A model generated the notes under the pieces. It had not been told where the DNA came from and did no database searches. It worked only from the letters and a program-made list of their open reading frames with translations. Below, piece by piece: positions 17,738-26,699 of a stretch of DNA of 64,000 nucleotides (the stretch's first letter is position 1; each line of letters opens with the position of its first letter). The position numbers and the translations under genes were made by a program. The stretch lies in the NCBI GenBank assembly GCA_963823435.1, contig CAWGLN010000001.1:1054001-1118000 (forward strand), given 5' to 3'. The DNA is from CAKZML01 sp963823435. Lineage in GTDB: Bacteria > Pseudomonadota > Gammaproteobacteria > Steroidobacterales > BM003.

Positions 17738-19220
17738 TTACTCTGCCAGGAACTCCCGGCAGATCACCGGTACCGCTTGATTTTTTTGAAGACTATCACA
17801 GACTCCGGTCAGGGCTGCACGAATACGCTGCAGACCTTGTGCGTGAACATTGTCTTCATTCCATTGCCTGAGTTTACTGTCCAGTTGCTCCAGACGCGTA
17901 ACATTGCGGTTGTATAGCGGGTCCGCGGTTTCACCCAGTTCGCTGATCAGGGTTACCGCGGTTTGCTCTATGACATCGGCTCGATCGGGCGCCATGTCTA
18001 CCAGGCCGGTCACCAGGTTGACACCCCATTGAAAGCGGGTTGCCGAACCCCTGGCCCCAGCATGGGCGCGCTCCAGCCATTCAAGCGCCTTTTCAGTCTG
18101 CCCCGCCCTGCTCGCGACGATCGCCAGCTTGTTCATGAAATAAAAGGTTGAGCTTGCAGTCGCCAGTTCCCTTGACAAGAGGGAGGTGGCCTGCGCGAAC
18201 AGGCCTGCCTCGGTCAGGGTGTTGGCGGCGGCATTGACCGCCGACAAGCGTTCGTAACCACGGGTATTTGCGTCCACCCAATCGGCCATGACCAGGACCT
18301 GCTCCTGTAACGCCAGGGGCAAGGTTGTCCCGGCGTCGTCGACTCGCAGCAGGCGAATTCTGGCCCGGGTAATGTAGACATGCTCGGTGGCAGACAGGCT
18401 GCCTGTGTCCTCAAGTGCGTCCAGGGATTTCCGCCAGGCAGTTTCAAGGGCCCGGCGCAGGGGCGATCCGGCCCGGGTCAGTCGGGCTGTGATTTGCCCG
18501 GGGCGGTTGAGAATCATGTCCAGGTTGGCCCGGCACATGTCGGGATCGGCAAGCAGGGCAATAAGCCGGTCTGCCGCCAGTTGCATGTCGTTCCCGGAAA
18601 GATCGCCTGAATCAATCATGGCCTGTACGTGCGCCACATACAGCCTGGAGCGCTCGATTGGCAGCTTGTCCGGACAGAGCCTGGCCAGGTCTGCAAAGGT
18701 CGATACTGGATCCCGGCCGGCCAATGCTCTTTGCGTGTTCTGCTCCCAGCGGTAGCCGGCAAGCATCCGCCACTCATCCTCGCCCAACCGGGTGTTGGTG
18801 CCACGAGAGCAATTTGCCGATCAGGTCTGGCGCCGGGGTCATTACTGCCAGTGTCGAGTCCAGCACGCGGCAGAATTGCGATAGTCCGAGTTCGACCGGA
18901 AGCCGAGTGATCTCCGTCCCGTCCGAGTCAAAGATAACCATGGTTGGGTAGCTGGAGACGCCAAGACGCTCACCCAGCTGTTGAGCCTGATCGGCATCTC
19001 CATCCAGGTGAACGGCAAGAAGTTGCCGTATGCAATGGGCGAAGCCAGGTCGGCTGAGGATCGCGGCCCGGACCTGGGCGCTGTCCGGGCACCAATCGGA
19101 ACTCCAGAACAAAAACACGGGTCGTTTCTCGGCGCGCGCGCGGGCGAAGACCTGCTCAAGCCCGCCATATTGCCAGTCGATGCCGACGTTTCCGCCTGGG
19201 TCGTTCAGTGGTGCTTGCAT
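17738..19220 (-). CDS. Thioredoxin-fold protein with helical repeat C-terminus, one frame slip
   Basis: Two reading frames join into one protein of about 490 residues. The N-terminal part (from 19220) is a thioredoxin-fold domain: KRPVFLFWSSDWCPDSAQVR, LDGDADQAQQLGERLGV, SSYPTMVIFDSDGTEITRL. The usual CxxC is reduced to CPDS, so only the first Cys remains. The rest (from about 18800 down) is helical, TPR-like: RLGEDEWRMLAGYRWEQ and KALEWLERAHAGARG. The slip is near 18800-18810 (GGCACCAACACCCGG). Without a signal peptide it is probably cytosolic. Long thioredoxin-family proteins with this layout occur in other gammaproteobacteria; the function is not established. The 248 bases upstream (19221-19468) show nothing clear. 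Confidence 0.7.
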
Positions 19221-19468
19221 GGCAGGGTCAATTCCGCTGTCGTCACCCGGTCCTGGCAGCTACCTGGCGCGATTGTGGTGGCGGAAATCAGGCTGGGGTT
19301 GGGTGGATTGATGGGTATTACCTGTTACATTGGGCCTTGCTTGGTCAGGCCCGGTTTGGGGCCATGGCCACCCAGTGTAGCCGTTCTACGAATAGGCATA
19401 CACCGGATGTCACCGAGTTCGTGGCTGGTCTCGGACAAGCCGGAATGCAATGCGATGGGAGATTCGCG

Positions 19469-20546
19469 ATGTCAGCTCACAGGCGCCGTTTTTCCAAGCC
19501 GGGCTCGTCCCCTGGCTTGAGCAGTCTGCACACCGATCCTGAGCAACCTGCCAGGCTGCACCTGATCGATTACACACCCCAGGAACTGGATGAGGTCGAC
19601 CACCCCGACGAGCAGCGCTGGGGGGCACCGATTGCCCCGGGGGTTACCCGCTGGTTGGATATTCGTGGCAAACCCGGACCAACCTTGCTGAACAAATTGG
19701 CGGACGGTTTCGGGCTGCATGCCCTGGCCCTGGAAGATGTCATCAATGCCGGGCAGCGTTCGAAGTTCGAAATATACGGTGACTGGTTTTTCATCATTAT
19801 GCAGATCTCCCACGCTGGATGTTGGCGGCCTGAAGCTGGAGCAAGTCAGCATCTTCCTTGGGGACAACGGCGTGATCACCATGCAGGAGAGCTCGCACGA
19901 GTTGTTTGATCCGATCCGTCATCGCCTGCGCAACGGAGGTTCGGGCCGGATCCGGGTGCTGGGGGCCGATTACCTGTGTTACGCGCTGCTGGACCTCGTG
20001 GTGGACCTGGGATTTCCCATCCTGGATCAGACCGCCGAAACCCTGCTGGGTCTGGAAGAGCAACTGCTCGAGGGCGACCCCGAGCCGCGTCTGCTGGAGG
20101 CGGTGCACCAGGTGAAACGCAATATGATTTCAATGCGCAGAGCCCTGATGCCTCAGCGCGAGGTGATCAATATGCTGATCCGGGAAGACAATCCGCTGAT
20201 GGAGGAACGCACCAGGGTGTTTCTCAGGGATTGCTACGATCACATGGTGCATATCCTGGAGTTGATGGACAGCTATCGGGAAATGGCTTCCGGTCTGCAT
20301 GATTTGTACCTGTCTACGCTGAGCCAGAAGATGAACGAGGTGATGAAGGTGCTGACCATCATCGCCACCATTTTCATTCCCCTGTCTTTCGTGGTCGGCT
20401 TGTACGGCATGAATTTCAATACCGAACTTAGTCCCTGGAATATGCCAGAACTTAATACCCGCTATGGCTACCCGGTGCTTTGGCTGGCTTTGCTGGGAGT
20501 TGCCGGGGGCATGCTGGTGTATTTCAAGCGCAAGAACTGGTTCTAG
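19469..20546 (+). CDS. corA: CorA family magnesium/cobalt transporter, one frame slip
   Basis: Inner-membrane pentameric Mg2+ channel. The N-terminal cytosolic domain reads RLHLIDYTPQELDEVD, LALEDVINAGQRSKFEIYGD; after a one-base slip near 19805-19815 (CTCCCACGC) it continues as TLDVGGLKLEQVSIFLGDN. The C-terminal part has the long stalk helix, two membrane segments and the selectivity motif YGMNFN (VVGLYGMNFNTELSP) near the end. Basic C-terminal tail KRKNW. Start ATG 19469. Total about 358 residues after correction, normal for CorA. Confidence 0.93.
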
Positions 20547-20618
20547 CCATGATGGCGGCAAGCAAGGCGCAATGATCCGGAATCGAGGTGCCTGTTGAAC
20601 GGGATAACCAGCTATTGA

Positions 20619-20690
20619 AGAAGATTGGCGACACAGAAGCCGCGCTTTTTAATCACAAGAGGCGAATTCACGAATTTTTCAGGGGCCCAA
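20619..20690 (-). repeat. Dispersed TIR element, copy G (partial)
   Basis: Reverse-strand copy of the 5' half of the element, downstream of corA: reading the minus strand gives CCCCTGAAAAATTCGTGAA, then GGCTTCTGTGTCGCCAATCT, the latter matching copy F closely. The right half, with the CTTGAATCT and TTTTCGCTCAC landmarks, is missing. Confidence 0.6.
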
Positions 20691-20706
20691 TGGGGAGGAT
20701 TTCAAT

Positions 20707-21306
20707 ATGTATGCAGTAAGAGCGAATGTGTTGGCGGTTTGCCTGTTTATGCTGGGCGGATGTGTTGCCGGCCAGCACCTGGATATGGAGTATGCGGCGG
20801 AAAGTGACCTGGTTATCGGTAACAATGCTACCGCGTATGTGTTTGTGAAGGACAACCGACCCTATGTCCTGTCAGGTGAAAAGCCCGCTTCCTATGTTGG
20901 CAAATATCGGGCCGGTTTCGGCAATCCATGGGATGTCACAACCGAGGGGAATCTGCCTCTCGCCGACATCATTGCGCGTGACTTGCGGGAAGATCTGGAC
21001 GCCATGGGATTTGTCGTGAGCGACACGGAGCCTTCCCGGACGCTGCAGGTTTCGATCGTCGACTGGAGCATGGATAGCTACCAGAACGGGAGATTGTGGT
21101 GCGAGCTGGATCTGACAGTATTGGATGGCGATGGAGCTGAACTGATTCGTGACAAGTTCTCGCTGACGAAGGAGATAACCGGAACCCTGTGGGAAGGCGG
21201 GAAGGGTGGCGTGGAACGCGAGATGCCGGTCTTTTATAAAGAGGTGATTATCGGTATCGCCCGGGCAAATGACACCGTTCTTGGAGCACTCACAGCGACG
21301 CCATAA
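20707..21306 (+). CDS. Putative lipoprotein of unknown function
   Basis: 199 residues. Signal sequence MYAVRANVLAVCLFMLGGC ends in an LGGC lipobox, so the protein is probably lipidated and faces the periplasm. The body is beta-rich with no motif I recognise; TLQVSIVDWSMDSYQNG recalls YajG-like lipoproteins, which I offer only as a weak guess. ATG follows GGGGAGG at a good distance. It stands alone between corA and kdkA and ends 77 bases before the convergent kdkA stop. Confidence 0.7.
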   Translation: MYAVRANVLAVCLFMLGGCVAGQHLDMEYAAESDLVIGNNATAYVFVKDNRPYVLSGEKPASYVGKYRAGFGNPWDVTTEGNLPLADIIARDLREDLDAMGFVVSDTEPSRTLQVSIVDWSMDSYQNGRLWCELDLTVLDGDGAELIRDKFSLTKEITGTLWEGGKGGVEREMPVFYKEVIIGIARANDTVLGALTATP

Positions 21307-21383
21307 CGTACCCGGGCACGGCGATCGGGTGATTTCGGGTTGCTGGACAAGCTGCCATCCGCTCGCGATATAGGACGGTTTTG

Positions 21384-22097
21384 TCAGGTCAAGTAGGCCT
21401 TCATCAGCGCGTCCCAGTGATTCTCACCAAGATTGATATCGGAAGACCTGCGGCTGATTTTTCTTAACGAGCGCTGAAGCCGTTGCAGATTGGCCGCCCG
21501 CCAGCGGCCCGGGCGCCGGATGCTGCCCCGGTCAAAATCCAGCAAGTAAAGCTGCCCCGCGTCACTCACCAGGATGTTGTGGGCATTCAGATCGGCATGG
21601 AAGATGCCTGCGTCATGGAAACGACGCAGCAAGGAGCCCAATTCACTCCAGATATCTCCCGGGGCCGGGCCCTGCGCCAGCACTTGCGAGAGTGGCCTGG
21701 CGTTTGGGATACGTGAGGTTATCAGGTCAGCCCGGTACACCAGGCCGGAACGCAGGTAACGTGCGGCTATCGGTCGGGGAACCGGTAGTCCCATCTCGCA
21801 CAGCGTGGCCAGCAGGCGGAATTCCCGGAAACAGCGTGTGGCCTTTTCACCCAGGAAGAAAAACTGGTCGCTGAGAATTCTGCCGGGCAGACCGCCGCGC
21901 TGATAGTGTCGCAAGGCCCAGCGTGCAGGCTGACCGTTGACAAATACCACCGTGCCCCTGCCACCGGTGGCTATTTCGGGAGTGTTTGCTGCGGATTGCC
22001 AATAGGCGGGTTCGAACAGGCCCGGACTTATCTGGTCCACCGCGGAGCCATCGTATAGCATGGCCCCAACATCATATGCCTGGTACGTCACTATCAC
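21384..22097 (-). CDS. kdkA: 3-deoxy-D-manno-octulosonic acid (Kdo) kinase KdkA
   Basis: Phosphorylates the Kdo residue of LPS inner core, in the cytosol on the lipid-linked acceptor. Kinase-like fold of the WaaP/KdkA group, 237 residues: N-terminal GGRGTVVFVNGQPARWALRH with the ATP lysine replaced by the family's Arg/Tyr-rich segment HYQRGGLPGR, catalytic loop FHADLNAHNILV (HxDxxxxN) near residue 170, and metal site YLLDFDRGSIR. It starts three bases from the divergent heptosyltransferase start, so the two LPS-core genes share a very tight divergent junction. Confidence 0.92.
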   Translation of the reverse strand: MIVTYQAYDVGAMLYDGSAVDQISPGLFEPAYWQSAANTPEIATGGRGTVVFVNGQPARWALRHYQRGGLPGRILSDQFFFLGEKATRCFREFRLLATLCEMGLPVPRPIAARYLRSGLVYRADLITSRIPNARPLSQVLAQGPAPGDIWSELGSLLRRFHDAGIFHADLNAHNILVSDAGQLYLLDFDRGSIRRPGRWRAANLQRLQRSLRKISRRSSDINLGENHWDALMKAYLT

Positions 22098-22100
22098 GCC

Positions 22101-23185
22101 ATGAATCTCGTGCTATCCAAACCACCCGAGGAAATTTGTCTGTTGCGTCTGTCCGCTATCGGTGACACCTGTCACGTGGTCCCGGTAGTCAGGACGATAC
22201 AGGCAGTATGGCCGAATACGCGAATAGTGTGGGTGATCGGCAAGCTGGAGGCCTCCCTGATGGCTGGTCTGGACGGGGTGGAGTTTATCATTTTCGATAA
22301 AACCAGGGGCTGGCGCGCCTACCAGGATCTGCGCGTCAACTGGCAGGCCGCCACTTCGGCCTGCTGCTGTGTATGCACGCGTCCCTGCGGGCAAACCTGG
22401 CTTCACGCCTTATCAAGGCGGATATCGGCTGGGTTTCGACCGCGGGCGAGCCAGGGATTACCAGTGGTTGTTCACTTCCCACAGGATCGAGGCCGTCCGC
22501 AGGACAGCACGTGCTGGACGGCTTGTTCGGGTTTCTCCGGGCCCTGGGTATTCAGGAAAAGGTATTACGCTGGGATATTCCCATTCCCGACAACGACCGC
22601 GCATTTGCCCGCGATGCAGATTCCCGACCAGGACCGACCAACGCTGGTAATCAGTCCCTGCAGCAGTCATCGTGCCCGGAATTTCAGGAACTGGGGCGCC
22701 GAGCAGTACGCCCAGGTTTGTGATTACGTGGCCGCGACCTACGGGGCACGGGTGGTGTTGACCGGCGGGTCCAGCAACCTGGAGCGGAATACGGGTTGCA
22801 GATCGCACGGCTCAGTCGTTGTCAGGCGGTAAACCTGATTGGCAAAACCAGCCTTAAACAGTTGCTGGCCCTGCTGGAACGGGCCAGCCTGCTGTTGTGT
22901 CCGGACTCCGGACCTGCACATATGGCCACCGCCGTGGGTACTCCGGTGGTGGGCCTGTACGCCACATCCAACCGTTTTCGCACCGGCCCCTACCTGTCCC
23001 AGGACCTGGTGGTAGATGCCTATCCACGGGCGGTGCAGCGCGAATTCGGCAAGTCGGTAGAGGAAATTCCGTGGGGGGCGCGGGTTCGCGATCCCTCGGC
23101 CATGGGATTGATCAGTGTTGACGAGGTCAAAAAGACTCGGGGATCGCGTGCTGGGAAGGCCGCTGCTGCGAATTGCTCCCGGTAG
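22101..23185 (+). CDS. Glycosyltransferase family 9 (lipopolysaccharide heptosyltransferase), several frame slips
   Basis: Adds heptose to the LPS core from ADP-heptose. The start MNLVLSKPPEEICLLRLSAI and IGDTCHVVPVVRTIQ are typical GT9. The path then changes frame several times: near 22345 to LCMHASLRANLASRLIK-type sequence, between 22430 and 22620 (segments HVLDGLFGFLRALGIQEK and DIPIPDND), back at about 22620 to RPTLVISPCSSHRARNFRNW, and near 22790 to ARLSRCQAVNLIGKTSLKQL. The donor-binding block LLCPDSGPAHMATAVGTPVV is intact near the C-terminus. WaaC versus WaaF cannot be decided. Adjacent to kdkA. Confidence 0.85.
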
Positions 23186-23203
23186 GCACCCCGAAAACAG
23201 CGC

Positions 23204-23351
23204 GGAGCCTTGAGTCATGAACCGGTATCTTGCGACTAAACACACCAGCGTTGTTGCCAATCCTGCGAGCTTACTCATTCAAGCGGTTGGAGCCTTGAAT
23301 CTGAACCTTTTCACCAACAATCTATTTCGTCCGGATTAAATCAGACGCTGC
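23204..23351 (+). repeat. Dispersed TIR element, copy C
   Basis: Starts GGAGCCTTGAGTCATGAACC and ends near ATCAGACGCT. Shares CTTGCGACTAAA, GTTGCCAATCCT, GCCTTGAATCTGAACCTTTT and CAACAATCTATTTCGTCC with the other copies. Lies between the heptosyltransferase stop and the malic enzyme gene, on the same strand. Confidence 0.7.
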
Positions 23352-23433
23352 TTGGTATCCGTACAAATCCGGGTGGCCCACGGTTTGTTGATCGGCTACC
23401 TTCCCCACAACTTTTTGCTTGAGCAATAGAAAG

Positions 23434-25116
23434 ATGAATGCAACGAAAAAAGGCACTTTGGCGGTTAAGAAACGCGGTCACGACCTGATTCGCGATCCCA
23501 TGTTGAACAAGGGTACGGCCCTGACCCGTGAAGAGCGCAAGGCGCTGGGCGTGGAGGGCTTGCTTCCACACCGGGTGATGACCATGGAGGCGCAGGCCCG
23601 CAGGGTTCATGAGGCGCTCCAGGGCAAGAGTACGCCGCTGGGCAAGTATGTCGACCTGGCCGATCTGCAAGAGCGGAATGAGCAACTGTATTACCGGGTG
23701 TTGTGTGATCACCTGGAAGAACTCATGCCCATCGTTTACACCCCTACAGTGGGTCTGGCCACCCAGCGCTACAGCCACGTGTACCGTCGCGGTCGCGGTA
23801 TCTGGATTACACCGGATCACAAGGGAAAGATTGCCAGGGTCTTGCGTGAGGCCGTTGGTGAGCGGGATATCCGCCTGATGGTGGTGACTGACAACGAAGC
23901 CATATTGGGTATTGGTGACCAGGGCGCGGGCGGCATGGCCCTGGCCATCGGAAAATTAGCCCTGTATTGCGCCGCGGCCGGTATTCATCCCCGGCACACG
24001 CTGCCTGTCAGCCTGGATGTCGGGACTAACAACGAACTGCTGTTGGAAGACGACATGTACGTGGGCTATCCCGGTCGCCGTCTTCGTGGCCGGGAATACG
24101 ACGAATTGGTACAGGAATTTGTTGAGGCAGTGGTCGAAGTCCTGCCCGGCGCGGTGGTGCAATGGGAAGACTTGCGTAAAGACAACGCCTTGAAAATTCT
24201 GGACCGTTATCGCAACACGGTTCCCTCATTCAATGACGACATCCAGGGCACCGGCGCAGTGGTATTGGCTGGCGTTATCAGTGCGATGCGCATCTCCGGT
24301 GAAGATATTACCCGTCAGCGTGTGCTGGTATATGGAGCAGGAGCGGCCGGCCTGGGCATCGTACGACAGGTTCGTGGGGCTGTGCTCGAGGCCGGAGGAA
24401 ACCCGGCCCAGGTGGCGGTCATGGACAGTCGCGGCCTGCTGGTCGCCGACCAGGACTTTGCCGAGGCTTACAAGCGCGACCTCGCAATGTCGGTTGATCT
24501 CGCGCGCGACCTGGGCTTGGGCGAACCGCAAAGCCGCGCCACCTTGCTGGATGTCGTGCGCGCTTTCAAGCCCACGGTCCTGGTGGGCGCGTCCGGGCAG
24601 CCACGCAGCTTTACCGAGGAGGTAGTGCGGGAAATGGTGCGCCATGTGAAGCACCCGGTAATCCTGCCTATTTCCAATCCAACAGACCTCACCGAGGCCT
24701 ATCCCGCCGATGTGCTGGAGTGGACAGCGGGCAAAGCCCTGGTAGCCACGGGCAGCCCGTTTCCACCGGTGAGCTACCGCGGCCGGGAGATTGTCATCGG
24801 TCAATGCAACAACGTCTTCATATTCCCCGGCCTGGGCATGGGTGCGCTTTTGGCCAAGACAGCGACCATCAGCAGTGGCATGGTCCGGTCCGCGGCGTAT
24901 GCCGTAGCCCAGAATGTGTCGGAGGAGGAACTGGCTTCGGGCATGTTATTCCCGGAGGTCTCCCGATTGCGTGAAATCTCGCGCAAGGTCGCCAGGGCTG
25001 TCATGAAGGTGGCCTCGGAGGAAGGAATCGGCACGCCCATGACGGAGGACGATCGCACGCGGGCTCTTGACGAATTTATCTGGGAGCCGGTTTACCAGGA
25101 GTACAGCCCGGCCTGA
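23434..25116 (+). CDS. maeA: NAD-dependent malic enzyme
   Basis: Oxidative decarboxylation of malate to pyruvate; cytosolic. 560 residues, the size of the large SfcA/MaeA type. Motifs: LYYRVLCDHLEELMPIVYTP, GRGIWITPDHKG, DNEAILGIGDQGAGGMALAI, metal-binding VQWEDLRKDNA and SFNDDIQGTGAVVLAG, dinucleotide site VLVYGAGAAGLGIV, and C-terminal ISNPTDLTEAYPADV. ATG 23434 chosen; an in-frame TTG lies five codons upstream. Intact. It may supply reducing power or pyruvate/acetyl-CoA for the lipid and PHA storage pathways, which is inference. Confidence 0.95.
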   Translation: MNATKKGTLAVKKRGHDLIRDPMLNKGTALTREERKALGVEGLLPHRVMTMEAQARRVHEALQGKSTPLGKYVDLADLQERNEQLYYRVLCDHLEELMPIVYTPTVGLATQRYSHVYRRGRGIWITPDHKGKIARVLREAVGERDIRLMVVTDNEAILGIGDQGAGGMALAIGKLALYCAAAGIHPRHTLPVSLDVGTNNELLLEDDMYVGYPGRRLRGREYDELVQEFVEAVVEVLPGAVVQWEDLRKDNALKILDRYRNTVPSFNDDIQGTGAVVLAGVISAMRISGEDITRQRVLVYGAGAAGLGIVRQVRGAVLEAGGNPAQVAVMDSRGLLVADQDFAEAYKRDLAMSVDLARDLGLGEPQSRATLLDVVRAFKPTVLVGASGQPRSFTEEVVREMVRHVKHPVILPISNPTDLTEAYPADVLEWTAGKALVATGSPFPPVSYRGREIVIGQCNNVFIFPGLGMGALLAKTATISSGMVRSAAYAVAQNVSEEELASGMLFPEVSRLREISRKVARAVMKVASEEGIGTPMTEDDRTRALDEFIWEPVYQEYSPA

Positions 25117-25127
25117 TGTGGACAAGC

Positions 25128-25979
25128 CTACCCGGTGAGCCGCCCCGACTCAAAATCGCGTATGGCCTGGCGGATTTCATCATAGGTGTTCATGACGAAT
25201 GGGCCATGCTGGACGACGGGTTCGCCTATTGGCCTGGCGGCCATTAGCAGCAGTCGAGCCGGTTGCGCGAGGCCGGTTTCCAGGGCTATTTCGTCACCCT
25301 CTGATAACAGGCCTGCGTGTTGTGAGGGCAGGGACTGCCCTTCCACCACGACACTGCCCTGGTAGACGTAGATCAAGGCGCTGTGCCCGGCCGGCAGGGG
25401 CAAGGCCAGTTGCTGGCCCGGATCGATGGCAATGTCCAGGTAAACCGGGTCTGTCGCTACTCCTCGCACAGGCCCTTCCTGTATCTGCCCCGACTGGGTC
25501 ACTTTACCCGCGATGATCTTGATATACCCGTTTCCGTTCAGCGCTATCTGCGGTATCTCGTCGGCCGCAAATTCCCGGTAGGCGGGTTCGCACATTTTCT
25601 TGCTGGCCGGGAGATTGATCCACAGCTGGAAGCCACGCATGAGCCCCTCTTCCTGCTGCGGCATTTCCGAGTGGATGATGCCCCGCCCGGCCGTCATCCA
25701 CTGCACACCACCTGGCCCCAGTCGACCCCGGTTACCCATATGGTCCTCGTGCAACATCTCCCCGGCCAGCATATAAGTCACCGTTTCGAAGCCACGATGC
25801 GGGTGCAAAGGGAATCCGGCGAGATAGTCACTGGCCTGGTCGGACCCGAACTCGTCAAGCATCAGAAAGGGATCGTGTCGGCTATTGTCGGCTGAGCCCA
25901 GGCTGCGGATCAGGCGCACGCCGGCGCCATCCGAGGAAGCCCGGCCGGGTACAATCTGCTTCAGACTACGTCGGGTCAT
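25128..25979 (-). CDS. Pirin family protein
   Basis: Bicupin, 283 residues. The metal-binding motif FPLHPHRGFETVTYML and the second ligand cluster around EMLHEDHMGN, then MTAGRGIIHSEMP, are standard pirin signatures, as is the C-terminal PIGEPVVQHGPFVMNT. Bacterial pirins are often quercetin 2,3-dioxygenase-like or regulate metabolic enzymes; the true role is not readable. Ends 11 bases from the convergent malic enzyme. Followed upstream by the azoreductase gene, same strand, 18-base gap, so probably co-transcribed. Confidence 0.92.
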   Translation of the reverse strand: MTRRSLKQIVPGRASSDGAGVRLIRSLGSADNSRHDPFLMLDEFGSDQASDYLAGFPLHPHRGFETVTYMLAGEMLHEDHMGNRGRLGPGGVQWMTAGRGIIHSEMPQQEEGLMRGFQLWINLPASKKMCEPAYREFAADEIPQIALNGNGYIKIIAGKVTQSGQIQEGPVRGVATDPVYLDIAIDPGQQLALPLPAGHSALIYVYQGSVVVEGQSLPSQHAGLLSEGDEIALETGLAQPARLLLMAARPIGEPVVQHGPFVMNTYDEIRQAIRDFESGRLTG

Positions 25980-25997
25980 GCGTGTTTCACCTCTTTT

Positions 25998-26618
25998 TTA
26001 CTCCCGGGTCGGACCTGTGCCGGTGTACCGGGCGATCTGGCTTTCTGCCACAGCCATACCGGTGGCCCGGGACTGCTCATCGATAGTCAGTCCATCTGCG
26101 TAGATGAAACTGACATCGCGCATCCCCAGGAAATTAAGAATGCTTTGCACGTGGTCAGTCTGTGGATCCGTGCCGGATTTGCTCACACGGTCGCCGCGAG
26201 CGGATAAGGCGAAAACCTGCCGTCCACCCAATGTCCCAACCGGGCCGGACTCACCGTAACTAAAGGTATCACCCGCACGGGAAATGTGGTCGAACCAGGC
26301 CTTGAGCGTGGATGGGATGCCGAAGTTATACAAAGGCAGACCGATTACCAGGGTGTCAGCCTGGCGGACTTCCTGAATCAGGATGTCGGCCGCGGCCACC
26401 AGATCTCGCTGGCGAGGAGTGCGCCTGGTCTTCTCCGTGCCCAGGGCCTGCATGTGTTCGGCGTCGAGGTGAGGCGGCGGATTGACCGACAAATCCCGGT
26501 GTATCACGTGAGTATCCGGGCGGGCTTTTACCCACTGCCGGGCGAACAGGGCGGTCAGCTGGCTCGAGGCGCCCTGACTTGAATACAGGCTGCTATCCAG
26601 ACGGAGCAGGGTGGGCAT
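25998..26618 (-). CDS. azoR: FMN-dependent NADH-azoreductase
   Basis: Flavodoxin-fold quinone/azo reductase, 206 residues, cytosolic. Starts MPTLLRLDSSLYSSQGASSQL at 26618, preceded by GGGAGA. FMN-binding: DTLVIGLPLYNFGIPSTLKAWFDHI-type region, with PLYNFGIPSTLKAWFDH near residue 95, and the second loop GGRQVFALSARGD. Likely role: two-electron reduction of quinones or azo compounds. The next gene upstream is ilvB, same strand, 81 bases away. Pirin and azoreductase together suggest an oxidative or quinone stress pair. Confidence 0.9.
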   Translation of the reverse strand: MPTLLRLDSSLYSSQGASSQLTALFARQWVKARPDTHVIHRDLSVNPPPHLDAEHMQALGTEKTRRTPRQRDLVAAADILIQEVRQADTLVIGLPLYNFGIPSTLKAWFDHISRAGDTFSYGESGPVGTLGGRQVFALSARGDRVSKSGTDPQTDHVQSILNFLGMRDVSFIYADGLTIDEQSRATGMAVAESQIARYTGTGPTRE

Positions 26619-26699
26619 ACGGGTCTCCCTGGAATTGAGGCCGGTGGGGCGCTTGAACCACACCAGTGACCCCGGGTCGCTTGAGGATACTGACAGGTT

